From Acidimicrobiaceae bacterium (GTDB lineage Bacteria > Actinomycetota > Acidimicrobiia > Acidimicrobiales > RAAP-2), in the NCBI GenBank assembly GCA_003133665.1, contig PKYK01000080.1:1-61676 (forward strand): a DNA stretch of 61,676 nt, given 5' to 3'. Made by a program: the position numbers and the translations under genes. A model generated the notes under the pieces. The model saw nothing but the letters and a program-made list of their open reading frames with translations. It was not told where the DNA came from and did not search any database. Of the stretch, positions 10,332 to 18,325 are shown in pieces (positions within the stretch are counted from its first letter, which is position 1; every line of letters begins with the position of its first letter).

Positions 10332-11294
10332 ATGGCCACACCACTTCGATGGGGCATCATCGGCACCGGGCGCATCGCACACACCTTCGCGAGCGATCTG
10401 CGACTCATAGATGAGGGAATCCTGGTGGCGGTGGGATCTCGCTCACAATCGTCGGCCGACAAGTTCGCAGACGAGTTCGCGATTCCCAATGGTCATGCCT
10501 CCTACGAAGCGCTGGTCGAAGACCCCGACGTGGACGTCGTCTACGTCGGTACGCCCCATCCGATGCATCACGCCAACGCGCTCCTCGCGCTCGAGCACGG
10601 AAAGCCGGTTCTCGTTGAGAAGGCCTTCACGATGACCGGTGCCGAGGCCCGCCATCTGGTGGCGGTCGCGCGAGAGAAGCAGCTCTTCATGATGGAGGCG
10701 ATGTGGACGCGGTTCCTGCCACACGTCGTCGCTATTCGCGACCTGCTCGCCAAGGGCACGCTCGGCGAGATCGTCACGGTCAGCGCCGACCACGGTCAGT
10801 GGTTCGCGCACGATCGCACGTCACGCCTCTTCGCCCCGGAACTTGGTGGTGGCGCACTCCTCGACCTCGGGGTGTATCCCGTCTCCTTCGCCTCCATGAT
10901 TCTCGGAACCCCCAGTCGAATCACGGCGCTAGTGGATCCGTGCTTCACCGGCGTCGACGGCCAGGCGTCGATGCTGTTTGGCTACGAAGGCGGCGCTCAA
11001 GCAGTGCTGACCTGCACTTCTTCCGCGCGAAGCGCGACGCGCGCGAGCATCGTGGGCACTGACGCTCGCATTGACGTTGACGGCGACTTCTACGCCCCGA
11101 CGTCGTTCACCGTGATTCCACGCAATGGCGACCCGGAGCGGTTCGAGTTCGCCAGCCAAGGGCGTGGTCTGCACTATCAGGCCGCGGAGGTTGCCCGATG
11201 CATTGACCTGGGCGAGACTGAGAGTGCCACAATGCCCCTCGACGAAACCATCGCGATCGTGGAGACGATGGAGAAGGTCCTTCAGTTCCTCTAG
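10332..11294 (+). CDS. Gfo/Idh/MocA family NAD(P)-dependent oxidoreductase
   Basis: 320 aa. N-terminal Rossmann domain with G-I-I-G-T-G-R-I-A (residues 8-16), then Y-V-G-T-P-H-P-M-H-H and E-K-A-F-T-M-T, where the lysine matches the catalytic E-K-P motif of the family. The C-terminal beta-sheet domain has G-G-G-A-L-L-D-L-G-V-Y-P. These enzymes oxidise or reduce sugars and related compounds, for example glucose-6-phosphate, inositol and trans-dihydrodiols. Substrate unknown, but a sugar transporter follows 374 nt downstream in the same direction. The ATG is preceded by a good GGAGGAA site (10322-10328). Confidence 0.9.
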   Translation: MATPLRWGIIGTGRIAHTFASDLRLIDEGILVAVGSRSQSSADKFADEFAIPNGHASYEALVEDPDVDVVYVGTPHPMHHANALLALEHGKPVLVEKAFTMTGAEARHLVAVAREKQLFMMEAMWTRFLPHVVAIRDLLAKGTLGEIVTVSADHGQWFAHDRTSRLFAPELGGGALLDLGVYPVSFASMILGTPSRITALVDPCFTGVDGQASMLFGYEGGAQAVLTCTSSARSATRASIVGTDARIDVDGDFYAPTSFTVIPRNGDPERFEFASQGRGLHYQAAEVARCIDLGETESATMPLDETIAIVETMEKVLQFL

Positions 11295-11668
11295 GACGGC
11301 CTTGACAATCGGCGACTTGCGTCGGGTCGGGGAATCGCTAATTGTACGACAAAGTGAGTCGAGCAGCGTCAGTTTTGAGCGGTGGCGAGTGGTGATCGAC
11401 TGCCGTATTTCAGACATTGATGCGGTGTTGAGAATGTTCGCAATTGCTGATACCTTGGCAATCAGGACTAGAGTTTCGGTACTCGGCGGTGCCTTTCGCA
11501 AGTCGATTTGAGTGTGTTTCGGCTGCGTGAACGAGATCTCTTGAACGCGTGAACATCGAAGTGACCTTTGTCATGGTATTTTCACGAACTGAGCACCGCG
11601 TTTACGTGATACTCATGGAGTACAACAAACTATCGGTGTCGAGAGGCGCCACAGAAGGGTTGGGGATT
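11295..11668 (+). other. Long leader region before the sugar transporter, no gene seen
   Basis: A 374-nt stretch that is visibly more AT-rich than its surroundings. Open frames here do not look like protein. It probably contains the transporter promoter, but no convincing -35/-10 pair was identified; an imperfect inverted repeat at 11572-11617 is the only structured element noted. Confidence 0.5.
11572..11617 (+). promoter_or_regulatory. Imperfect inverted repeat, candidate operator
   Basis: CATGGTATTTTCACG (11572-11586) and CGTGATACTCATG (11605-11617) are imperfect complements around an 18-nt centre, 52 nt before the binding-protein gene. It may bind a sugar-responsive repressor or activator; no regulator gene is adjacent. 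Confidence 0.25.
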
Positions 11669-12898
11669 ATGAAATTTAAGACAGGAAGGACACTCGCGTC
11701 CGTAGCGCTGGCCGGCAGCTTTGCCGTCGCCATGCTGCCGGTCGTGAGTTCGGCGAGTACTCCCACGGTCAAGAACAGCACGTTCAACACGAGCTTCTCG
11801 ACCATGAAGTACCTCAAGAGCATTGTCAAGAAGGGCAGGGGCTCCATCGCCGTCATCCTGCCCGACACGAAGACGTCAGCTCGTTACACCGAGTTCGACG
11901 CCCCGTACCTGATCAAGGCGTTCAAGGCGGCTGGACTCACGTCCAGGCAGTACATCGTGCAGAACGCCCAGGGCAGCGACGCCACGCAGTTCAACATGGC
12001 CCAGGCCGACATCGCCAGGGGCGCGAAGGTCCTCCTCGTTGACCCGCTGGACTCCACCACTGGTGCGGTCATTGAGGGATTCGCGAAGGCGCACGGTGTC
12101 AAGGTCATTGACTACGACCGTCTGACGTTGGGTGGGGCTCGTGCCTACTACGTCAGCTTCGACAATGTGGCCGTCGGTACCTTGATCGGCAAGGGTGAAG
12201 TTGCCTGCCTCACGGCGTGGAACGTTGCCAACCCGGTGGTGTACATCTCGTACGGCGCACCGACTGACAACAACGCGACGCTGTTCGCCAAGGGCTACAA
12301 CGCAGTGCTGACCGCTGCTGGTTTCAACACCAGTGCGACCACGCTGACTGGCTCGAAGCAGACGGTGCTTGAGAGCGCCGGTACGTGGGACCCCGTCCAG
12401 GCTGGGGTTGACTTCCAGGGCGCCTTCACCGCGCACTCGTCAATCAACGCAGCGGTGACGCCCAACGACAGCAACGCCAATAGCGTCATCACTTACCTGC
12501 AGGGCAAGGGTCTGAAGCCGAAGACGTTCCCCACCACGGGACAGGACGCTTCGCTCGTTGGATTCCAGAACGTGATCGCTGGTTACCAGTGCGGCACCGT
12601 GTACAAGCCGATTTGGCTCGAAGCACAGGCCGCCGCGGCCTTGGCCGTGTACCTGCGCGCGGGTGTCAAGCCGCCTAAGGGCTTGGTCAATGGATCCACA
12701 CCTGACACGTTGACCCACCGGAACGTGCCGTCGGTCCTGCTGACCGCTACGTGGGTCACGCCCGACAAGATTCAAACCACGGTCATCAAGGACAAGGTCA
12801 TCAAGGCCTCGGACCTGTGCACCAACACGTCGCCCACGGTGGCCGGTTCACCGCAGCCGACTTACGCCGCGGACTGCACCACCTACGGCATCAAGTAG
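11669..12898 (+). CDS. Sugar ABC transporter substrate-binding protein (xylose-type)
   Basis: 409 aa from the ATG at 11669, chosen because a Sec signal peptide starts there (M-K-F-K-T-G-R then a hydrophobic run to S-S-A-S) and AGGGTTGGGG precedes it. A longer frame from 11549 is not supported. Periplasmic-binding-protein type I fold; D-Y-D-R-L-T-L-G-G and Y-Y-V-S-F-D-N-V-A-V-G match the XylF-like branch (V-x-A-Y-D-R-L, Y-I-S-F-D-N). It delivers a sugar, plausibly D-xylose or a similar monosaccharide, to the ATPase and permease encoded downstream. Confidence 0.85.
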   Translation: MKFKTGRTLASVALAGSFAVAMLPVVSSASTPTVKNSTFNTSFSTMKYLKSIVKKGRGSIAVILPDTKTSARYTEFDAPYLIKAFKAAGLTSRQYIVQNAQGSDATQFNMAQADIARGAKVLLVDPLDSTTGAVIEGFAKAHGVKVIDYDRLTLGGARAYYVSFDNVAVGTLIGKGEVACLTAWNVANPVVYISYGAPTDNNATLFAKGYNAVLTAAGFNTSATTLTGSKQTVLESAGTWDPVQAGVDFQGAFTAHSSINAAVTPNDSNANSVITYLQGKGLKPKTFPTTGQDASLVGFQNVIAGYQCGTVYKPIWLEAQAAAALAVYLRAGVKPPKGLVNGSTPDTLTHRNVPSVLLTATWVTPDKIQTTVIKDKVIKASDLCTNTSPTVAGSPQPTYAADCTTYGIK

Positions 12899-12908
12899 TT
12901 TCTATTAA

Positions 12909-13760
12909 ATGACGTCGACCCCCGAGTCACCCAGTAGCGAGATGTCCGAAACGACATCCGCTTCATCCGGTGACTCGGGGGTTCGAGTTGTCGAGGCAGA
13001 GCACCTCCTCAGCCTGTGCGGCATCAGCAAGGACTTCGGCCCGGTGCAGGCATTGCGGGACGTGGACCTCGACGTCCCCGTTGGCCAGGTCACCGCTCTG
13101 ATTGGCGACAATGGTGCGGGGAAGACGGTGCTCATCAAGACCATTTCGGGCATCTATCCGCCTAGTTCGGGGCACATCTTCTGGAAGGGACGTGAGATTC
13201 ACCCCCACACTCCGCGTGATTCGGCTGAGTTGGGCATCGCGACCGTGTACCAGGACCTCGCCCTCTGTGACAACCTCGACATCGTCCAGAACATGTATCT
13301 GGGACGCGAGGAGACACGGTTTGGCCAACTCGACGAGATCAAGATGGAGTTGGCGACGAAGGAGCTCCTGAAGGATCTCGCCGTCTCAACGGTCAAGTCC
13401 GTCCGCCAACTCGTGGCGTCGCTGTCGGGTGGTCAACGTCAAGCGATCGCGGTCGCCCGCGCGGTGATGCGTGACTCCGAACTGGTGATCATGGACGAAC
13501 CGACGGCGGCCCTCGGGGTCTCCCAGACGGCCCAGGTTCTTGAGCTCGTGCGCCAGTTGGCGTCCCGGGGCATTGCGGTCATCCTGATCTCGCACAACCT
13601 GAACGACGTATTCAGTGTGGCTGACCGCATCGCGGTCCTGCACCTGGGGTACCTGGTGAGTCAGGGTCCCGTCAGCAACTACGACAGGTCGAGCGCGGTG
13701 GAGATGCTCACGACGGGCGCGTCGAGTCGAGTTCATCCGACGCCGCCCCTCGCCGGCTGA
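12909..13760 (+). CDS. Sugar ABC transporter ATP-binding protein (single-domain)
   Basis: 283 aa. Walker A G-D-N-G-A-G-K-T, Q-loop region (V-Y-Q-D-L-A-L-C), signature L-S-G-G-Q-R-Q, Walker B L-V-I-M-D-E-P-T and H-loop I-S-H-N are all present. Classical XylG/RbsA proteins carry two such cassettes (about 500 aa); this one has one, a form also common in actinobacteria. The first 30 or so residues are Ser/Pro/Glu-rich and are encoded inside a long RNA stem-loop, so the start (ATG 12909 or ATG 12942) is uncertain; the conserved part begins near residue 30. Confidence 0.9.
   Translation: MTSTPESPSSEMSETTSASSGDSGVRVVEAEHLLSLCGISKDFGPVQALRDVDLDVPVGQVTALIGDNGAGKTVLIKTISGIYPPSSGHIFWKGREIHPHTPRDSAELGIATVYQDLALCDNLDIVQNMYLGREETRFGQLDEIKMELATKELLKDLAVSTVKSVRQLVASLSGGQRQAIAVARAVMRDSELVIMDEPTAALGVSQTAQVLELVRQLASRGIAVILISHNLNDVFSVADRIAVLHLGYLVSQGPVSNYDRSSAVEMLTTGASSRVHPTPPLAG
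12918..12982 (+). promoter_or_regulatory. 14-bp perfect stem-loop spanning the ATPase gene start
   Basis: ACCCCCGAGTCACC (12918-12931) pairs perfectly with 12969-12982. Inside the loop GATGTC (12941-12946) pairs with GACATC (12953-12958), nesting a second hairpin that contains the alternative ATG at 12942. The position between the binding-protein and ATPase coding regions suggests an intercistronic structure that stabilises the upstream mRNA or limits ATPase translation. Confidence 0.7.
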
Positions 13761-13778
13761 ACGAAAGGTTTCCACAAC

Positions 13779-15038
13779 GTGTCGATTCCAATTGAGGACC
13801 AATCTGCGCATCGTCCCGATGAGAGACCTGCGACGTCCGCCGCCACCTTCTTGAACCAGGTCAAGCGGATGTGGCAGGGGGAAAGCGGTCTGGGACCGAT
13901 TCTCTTCGGCCTGCTGGCTCTCATCATCTATTTCGAGGTGCGCAGCTCGGTCTTCCTCTCCGCGGGGAACATCACGAACTTGTTCATTCAGTCGACGATT
14001 TTCATCTTGCTGGGTATGGCCGAAATCTGGGTGCTGCTCATGGGCGATATCGATCTGTCGGTGGGCTTCTCAGCGGGGATCGGCGGTGCGGTCGCGGTGA
14101 TCCTCACCAGCACGCAACACAATTGGCCATTCTGGATCGCCTTGCCCCTCGGCCTGGTTGCCTGCACCCTCGTGAGCGCCGTGTGGGGCGTCATGGTCAT
14201 TCGACTGCGCCTGCCGTCCTTCATCGTCACGCTGGCCGGCCAGATCGGATTGGCCGGCGTTCTGCTCTACCTGATCAACAGTCAAGGAAACTCCGGCGGC
14301 TCGCTGCCCGTGCAGGAGAAGGTGCTGTACTACCTCGTGTGGGGGAACCTCACGCCAGTGGCCACGTGGATTGTCATAATGGTGTCCGTCGTCCTCCTGA
14401 GTTGGACCATCCTGCGCTCGGATCAGCGCCGTCGGACCGCGGGCCTGGACGAGAAGCCGTTGTGGCTCGCTTTCGCGAAGGTCGGCCTGTTGGTGGTCGC
14501 TGGCGTCCTGCTGGCGCTGATCTTCAATACCAATCGGTCCACCTTCACGACCCTGAATGGGATGCCGTTCGCGATTCCGATCGACCTGGGTGTCCTGGCG
14601 GGTGGCACCTACATCCTGACCAAGACCCGCGCGGGCCGTTATATCTACGCCATCGGCGGCAACGTGGAAGCGGCTCGCCGCGCGGGCATCAACGTCAACC
14701 GCTACCGGCTCCTCGCGTTCACCCTGTCCGGCTTCACCACGGGAATCGCCGGACTCCTCTACGTGTCGCGCCTCAACGGCATCTCCACCGGCATCGAAGG
14801 CGGCACCTACGTGCTGTACGCGGTGGCCGCCGCCGTCATCGGTGGGACGAGCCTCTTCGGTGGCCGCGGCAAGATGATCCACGCCGTAATCGGTGGTCTG
14901 GTGGTGGCCACCATCGGCAACGGCATGGCTTTGATCAACGTGAGCGCCTCAGGTCTCTACATAGTGACCGCCCTGGTCCTGCTCGCCGCGGTCACGGTTG
15001 ACTCGGTTGCCCGGCGCGGCAACTCCACGAACCGGTAG
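13779..15038 (+). CDS. Sugar ABC transporter permease (XylH-like)
   Basis: 419 aa, GTG start with GAAAGG upstream. About 10-12 membrane segments. Family motifs seen: I-W-V-L-L-M-G-D-I-D-L-S-V-G (residues about 84-97), the R-A-G-R-Y-I-Y-A-I-G-G-N cytoplasmic loop, and A-A-A-V-I-G-G-T-S-L-F-G-G-R-G near the C-terminus, all typical of the ribose/xylose/arabinose permease family. The central insert (T-I-L-R-S-D-Q-R-R-R-T) makes it longer than RbsC and like XylH. It forms the membrane channel for the preceding ATPase and binding protein. Confidence 0.9.
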   Translation: MSIPIEDQSAHRPDERPATSAATFLNQVKRMWQGESGLGPILFGLLALIIYFEVRSSVFLSAGNITNLFIQSTIFILLGMAEIWVLLMGDIDLSVGFSAGIGGAVAVILTSTQHNWPFWIALPLGLVACTLVSAVWGVMVIRLRLPSFIVTLAGQIGLAGVLLYLINSQGNSGGSLPVQEKVLYYLVWGNLTPVATWIVIMVSVVLLSWTILRSDQRRRTAGLDEKPLWLAFAKVGLLVVAGVLLALIFNTNRSTFTTLNGMPFAIPIDLGVLAGGTYILTKTRAGRYIYAIGGNVEAARRAGINVNRYRLLAFTLSGFTTGIAGLLYVSRLNGISTGIEGGTYVLYAVAAAVIGGTSLFGGRGKMIHAVIGGLVVATIGNGMALINVSASGLYIVTALVLLAAVTVDSVARRGNSTNR

Positions 15039-15072
15039 TTGCTCGTCAACGAACACGCCTAACCTCTGCCCT

Positions 15073-15177
15073 GTGGAGGCGTCACTGGAGGGTCGGGTCG
15101 CCGTCGTCACCGGGGCGAGCCGAGGGATCGGTCTCGCCATCGCCCAGCGGATCGCCGCGTCGGGCGGGGTCGGCTAG
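15073..15177 (+). pseudogene. Truncated short-chain dehydrogenase (N-terminal remnant)
   Basis: GTG-started 34-codon frame with L-E-G-R-V-A-V-V-T-G-A-S-R-G-I-G-L-A-I-A, the unmistakable TGxxxGIG nucleotide-binding start of SDR enzymes, ending at a TAG inside the 3' end of the opposite menE gene. The catalytic Ser/Tyr/Lys part is absent. It appears to be what is left of an SDR gene after a deletion or rearrangement. The rest of 15039-15173 holds nothing else. Confidence 0.75.
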
Positions 15178-16283
15178 AAGAGATTCGCGAGCTCACTTCG
15201 ACGGATCTTGCCGTTGCCGGTTCGAGGAATCGCGACGACGTAGCGGATCTCCTTGGGTTTGGCCCAGGGGCCGATCCGTTCGGCGGCGACGGCATTGATC
15301 ATGTCGTCAAGAGGAGTTCCATCGCTCACGACGAGGGCGACGACCCGCTGGCCCCACTCCGGGTCCTCCACCGCGGTGACGGCGACGTCGCGCACGCCGT
15401 CCAACGCGGACAACACCGCCTCGAGGTCCTCGGGCCAGAGTTTCTCCCCGCCGGTCGTTATGACGAAGCCCTTGCGGCCCCGCACGCTCACGCGTCCGTC
15501 GACCACGTCACCGGCGTCGCCGGTCGGGAACCAGTCGTCGCGCCCGTCGGGGCCCACGACTCGGGGTCGAGGCGCGCCGCGGTACGAGCGAAAGAGGGTG
15601 GGGGAACGGACGGCGAGTTCACCGTCGACGCTCGCCACGTCGACGCCCGCCAGGGGGTAGCCGTTGTAGACGATGCCCGAGCCGGTCTCGGTCATTCCCC
15701 AGGTGGTCACGACGTTGTCGGGAAGCGCCGTCGGCGCGCGCGCGCCTCCGAGCAGGACCTTTGCGAATCCCCGCAGGTCGTGGCGAGCGAGCTGGGTCCG
15801 CACCACCGACACGTGGGTCGCTCCGCGTGACGGTGCGTCATCGAGGTCATCCGGATCGCCCCAGACGAGCGTGGCGTCACTCAAGACGGCGCGCAGCAGC
15901 ACCGCCAGTCCACCAATATGGTTGGCCGGCAGGCAGGGGTACCAGGCGGGGGGAGCGTCCCCGCGCAGTGTCGCCTGGGTCACGTCGGCGCTCGCGCGTA
16001 GCGCGTCCCAGGTGAGTTCGGCGGCCTTCGCCGGACCGCTCGATCCCGATGTCAGCATGACCAGACCGACGTCGGCGTCCACGTCGCGCCTGGTCGAAAG
16101 CGCCACACGGTCGGTCCCATCGAAGACGGCGGTGGCTCCGAGCAGGTCAAGTTCTTCGAGACGCCGTCGAGGCGAGAGGCGCTGATCAAGAACGCAGAAT
16201 GCCTCCCCGCGTTCGACGCAGCGTCGCAGGGCCCGCTCGAGGTCGGGGCCGAGTGCAAGGTTGAGAGCGAGCAGCGGACCCAC
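15174..16283 (-). CDS. menE: O-succinylbenzoate-CoA ligase, menaquinone biosynthesis
   Basis: 369-aa member of the acyl-adenylate-forming family, shorter than many MenE proteins (about 450 aa) but similar to compact actinobacterial ones. Seen: phosphate-binding L-T-S-G-S-S-G-P-A-K, then T-T-W-G-M-T-E-T-G-S-G, F-P-T-G-D-A-G-D and G-R-K-G-F-V-I-T-T-G-G-E-K-L-W-P-E, and the C-terminal lysine motif R-T-G-N-G-K-I-R-R. It activates o-succinylbenzoate with CoA and ATP. The menB, menA, menH and menD neighbours decide this over other acyl-CoA ligases. GTG start with TAGTCT 6 nt upstream. Confidence 0.85.
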   Translation of the reverse strand: MGPLLALNLALGPDLERALRRCVERGEAFCVLDQRLSPRRRLEELDLLGATAVFDGTDRVALSTRRDVDADVGLVMLTSGSSGPAKAAELTWDALRASADVTQATLRGDAPPAWYPCLPANHIGGLAVLLRAVLSDATLVWGDPDDLDDAPSRGATHVSVVRTQLARHDLRGFAKVLLGGARAPTALPDNVVTTWGMTETGSGIVYNGYPLAGVDVASVDGELAVRSPTLFRSYRGAPRPRVVGPDGRDDWFPTGDAGDVVDGRVSVRGRKGFVITTGGEKLWPEDLEAVLSALDGVRDVAVTAVEDPEWGQRVVALVVSDGTPLDDMINAVAAERIGPWAKPKEIRYVVAIPRTGNGKIRRSELANLF

Positions 16284-16289
16284 GCTGTG

Positions 16290-16295
16290 AGACTA
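16290..16295 (-). promoter_or_regulatory. Leaderless-type -10 box TAGTCT
   Basis: Six nt (CACAGC) before the GTG of menE. It is divergent from the TAGGGT box of the SRPBCC gene. Confidence 0.5.
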
Positions 16296-16323
16296 GAGGG
16301 TGCGGCCAGGTTGGGTTCGAGAA

Positions 16324-16329
16324 TAGGGT
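16324..16329 (+). promoter_or_regulatory. Candidate -10 box TAGGGT
   Basis: Lies 8 nt before ATG 16338 of the SRPBCC gene, with no ribosome binding site. Confidence 0.4.
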
Positions 16330-16337
16330 GTCTGAAC

Positions 16338-16736
16338 ATGGCGTCACTGCGATACGAACGGAGGATTGCTGCCTCGGCGGACGCCGTGTGGGACGTGATG
16401 TGCCGCCCCGAATCGATCCCCGACTGGTTTCCCGGCGTCGTGTCGTGCAGCGTCGTGGGAAAGTCTCGCACCATCGTGACCGCGTCGGGCCTCGAGATGC
16501 CCGAGGAGATACTGACCATCGACCCGTTGCTTCGGCGATTCGCGTACCGAATCACCGCTCCCGCCTACAGATTCCATTTGGGGTTGATCGACGTCATCGC
16601 GATTGGACCGCGCGACTCACTCTGCATCTACTCGACGACCGCCGAGCCGGACGCCCTCGCGCTTATCATCGCGGGGGGAACGCTGGGGGCTCTCGAGGAG
16701 ATTCGACGCCTGGCCGAAACGTCTGGGAAGGAGTAG
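16338..16736 (+). CDS. SRPBCC (START/Bet v1-like) family protein
   Basis: 132 aa from ATG 16338; an earlier GTG at 16287 would add an unlikely Arg/Gly-rich tail and run through the promoter. The opening Y-E-R-R-I-A-A-S-A-D-A-V-W-D-V-M-C and P-D-W-F-P-G-V-V are classic for the polyketide cyclase/dehydrase-like SRPBCC fold, which binds hydrophobic ligands. Specific ligand unknown. It is followed by the sulfatase after 2 nt, so both are probably co-transcribed. Confidence 0.75.
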   Translation: MASLRYERRIAASADAVWDVMCRPESIPDWFPGVVSCSVVGKSRTIVTASGLEMPEEILTIDPLLRRFAYRITAPAYRFHLGLIDVIAIGPRDSLCIYSTTAEPDALALIIAGGTLGALEEIRRLAETSGKE

Positions 16737-16738
16737 CC

Positions 16739-18313
16739 GTGGGCCGGAAGATCCTCTTCATCACAACCGATCAGCAGCGCTACGACACGGTCGGGGCCAA
16801 CGGCGGCCTGCTGTCGCGCACTCCGGTGCTGGACCGGCTCGCCGACGAAGGGATTCGCTACGAGCGCTGCCAGCCGACGTCGGTGGTGTGCATGCCGTCC
16901 CGTGCGTCGATGCTGACGGGACAGTTCCCGACGACGCACGGTGCGTGGATGAACGGCGTGCCACTCGCCGTCGATGCCCCCTCGGTCGCGGAGAGTCTGC
17001 ACGACGCGGGCTACGCGACGGCCCTGATCGGCAAGGCGCATTTCGAGCCCTTCATGGACCCCTTCGGCCGGTTCGCGGAAAACTCGCTGGCCAACCTCGG
17101 CGTGCCGACGGTGGAGCAGCCGTGGTTTGACGGGCGTCGCGGCGTGCACCGAGGGTTCGACCACCTGGAGTTGGCGACCCACGGTGTGATGGGTCCGCTG
17201 CACTACGCCAAGTGGATGCACGAACATCACCCCGAGGCGATCGATGGTTTCTACTCGGTCGTCGACAGCGACCTGAACGTGAACGCCGCGCGCGGCGGCG
17301 ACACGGACGCACCCCAGGTGAAGGTGAACCCGGTGCCACGCGAGTGGTACCACACGGACTGGGTGGCCGATCGAACCATTTCTTGGCTCAAGCAGCAGAG
17401 CCACGAACAGGACTGGTTCTGCTGGATGAGTTTTCCCGACCCGCACCATCCGTGGGATCCGCCACGGTCCGAGATCGGACGCGTCCCGTGGCGTGACGTG
17501 CCCTTGCCGGCCAACTATCCAGAGACCTCCGCCGAACGCGAGGCGCTGCTCGACGCCAAGGCCCGTCACTGGCGTGCCTGGTACGACGGGCGGGTGGTGA
17601 GCAACTACGAGGCCCCGGCTCACTGGATCCCCGCCACCCTGACGGCCAATCAGGTTCGAGAGGTCAATGCGCTGAACGCGGTCGAAGTGGAGCTGATCGA
17701 CGAAGCGATCGGACGGGTGTTGAAGGCCGTTTCGGCCAAGGGCTGGGGTGACGACGTTGACGTCATCTTCACCAGCGACCACGGGGAACTGCAGGGCGAC
17801 TTCGGCCTGCTCTTCAAGGGCCCGTACCACGTGGACGGGTTGTTGCGCCTTCCCCTGATCTGGCGTCCGGCCCTGTCGAGCAAACCGGAACCCAGCGTGG
17901 TGCACGCGCCGGTGAGCCTCGTGTCACTGGCCGCCACGTTCCTCGACGTGGCCGGCCAGCCGGCCCCCGCGTGGGTCGAGGGTTCGGTGCTGCCACTCAA
18001 CGATGACGACGCGCACGCCCGGTCCTTTTCCTCGACCGTGACCGAATGGGACTCGGCGCTGTTCGGCGTGGACGTTCACGTGCGCTCCGTCGTGACCAGC
18101 GACTATCTCTACACCGAGTACTTGCCCGGCACGATGCACGACGGCAGCGAGGGTGAGCTCTACGACCTCTCCGATGATCCCCTGCAGCGGGTCAATCGGT
18201 TTGACGACCCCGCGATGACCAACGTACGGGCGACATTGTCGGAGGGTCTTCGCGCCCACGAAGACCGACCGGGCGAACGAGCCACGCCCGGCGTGCTGAT
18301 GGCGCCGGTCTGA
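16739..18313 (+). CDS. Sulfatase family hydrolase
   Basis: 524 aa from GTG 16739, preceded by GGAAGGAG. The N-terminal metal site is T-T-D-Q-Q-R (residues 9-14). C51 in C-M-P-S-R matches the C-x-P-S-R motif whose cysteine is converted to formylglycine. Later metal residues T-S-D-H-G-E-L are also present. No signal peptide, so it acts in the cytosol. Related enzymes cleave sulfate esters such as choline sulfate or aryl sulfates; the substrate cannot be read. It sits between menE and menB without an obvious link to menaquinone. The longer frame starting at 16328 is spurious. Confidence 0.9.
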   Translation: MGRKILFITTDQQRYDTVGANGGLLSRTPVLDRLADEGIRYERCQPTSVVCMPSRASMLTGQFPTTHGAWMNGVPLAVDAPSVAESLHDAGYATALIGKAHFEPFMDPFGRFAENSLANLGVPTVEQPWFDGRRGVHRGFDHLELATHGVMGPLHYAKWMHEHHPEAIDGFYSVVDSDLNVNAARGGDTDAPQVKVNPVPREWYHTDWVADRTISWLKQQSHEQDWFCWMSFPDPHHPWDPPRSEIGRVPWRDVPLPANYPETSAEREALLDAKARHWRAWYDGRVVSNYEAPAHWIPATLTANQVREVNALNAVEVELIDEAIGRVLKAVSAKGWGDDVDVIFTSDHGELQGDFGLLFKGPYHVDGLLRLPLIWRPALSSKPEPSVVHAPVSLVSLAATFLDVAGQPAPAWVEGSVLPLNDDDAHARSFSSTVTEWDSALFGVDVHVRSVVTSDYLYTEYLPGTMHDGSEGELYDLSDDPLQRVNRFDDPAMTNVRATLSEGLRAHEDRPGERATPGVLMAPV

Positions 18314-18325
18314 TCGAAAGGTAGC

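Noticed and set aside
11549..11668. 40-residue extension of the sugar-binding protein
   Set aside because: The signal peptide begins at ATG 11669 and a ribosome binding site precedes it; the extension would bury the signal sequence.
16328..16738. 137-residue N-terminal extension of the sulfatase
   Set aside because: It overlaps the SRPBCC gene in another frame; the sulfatase core begins right at GTG 16739 behind a strong ribosome binding site.
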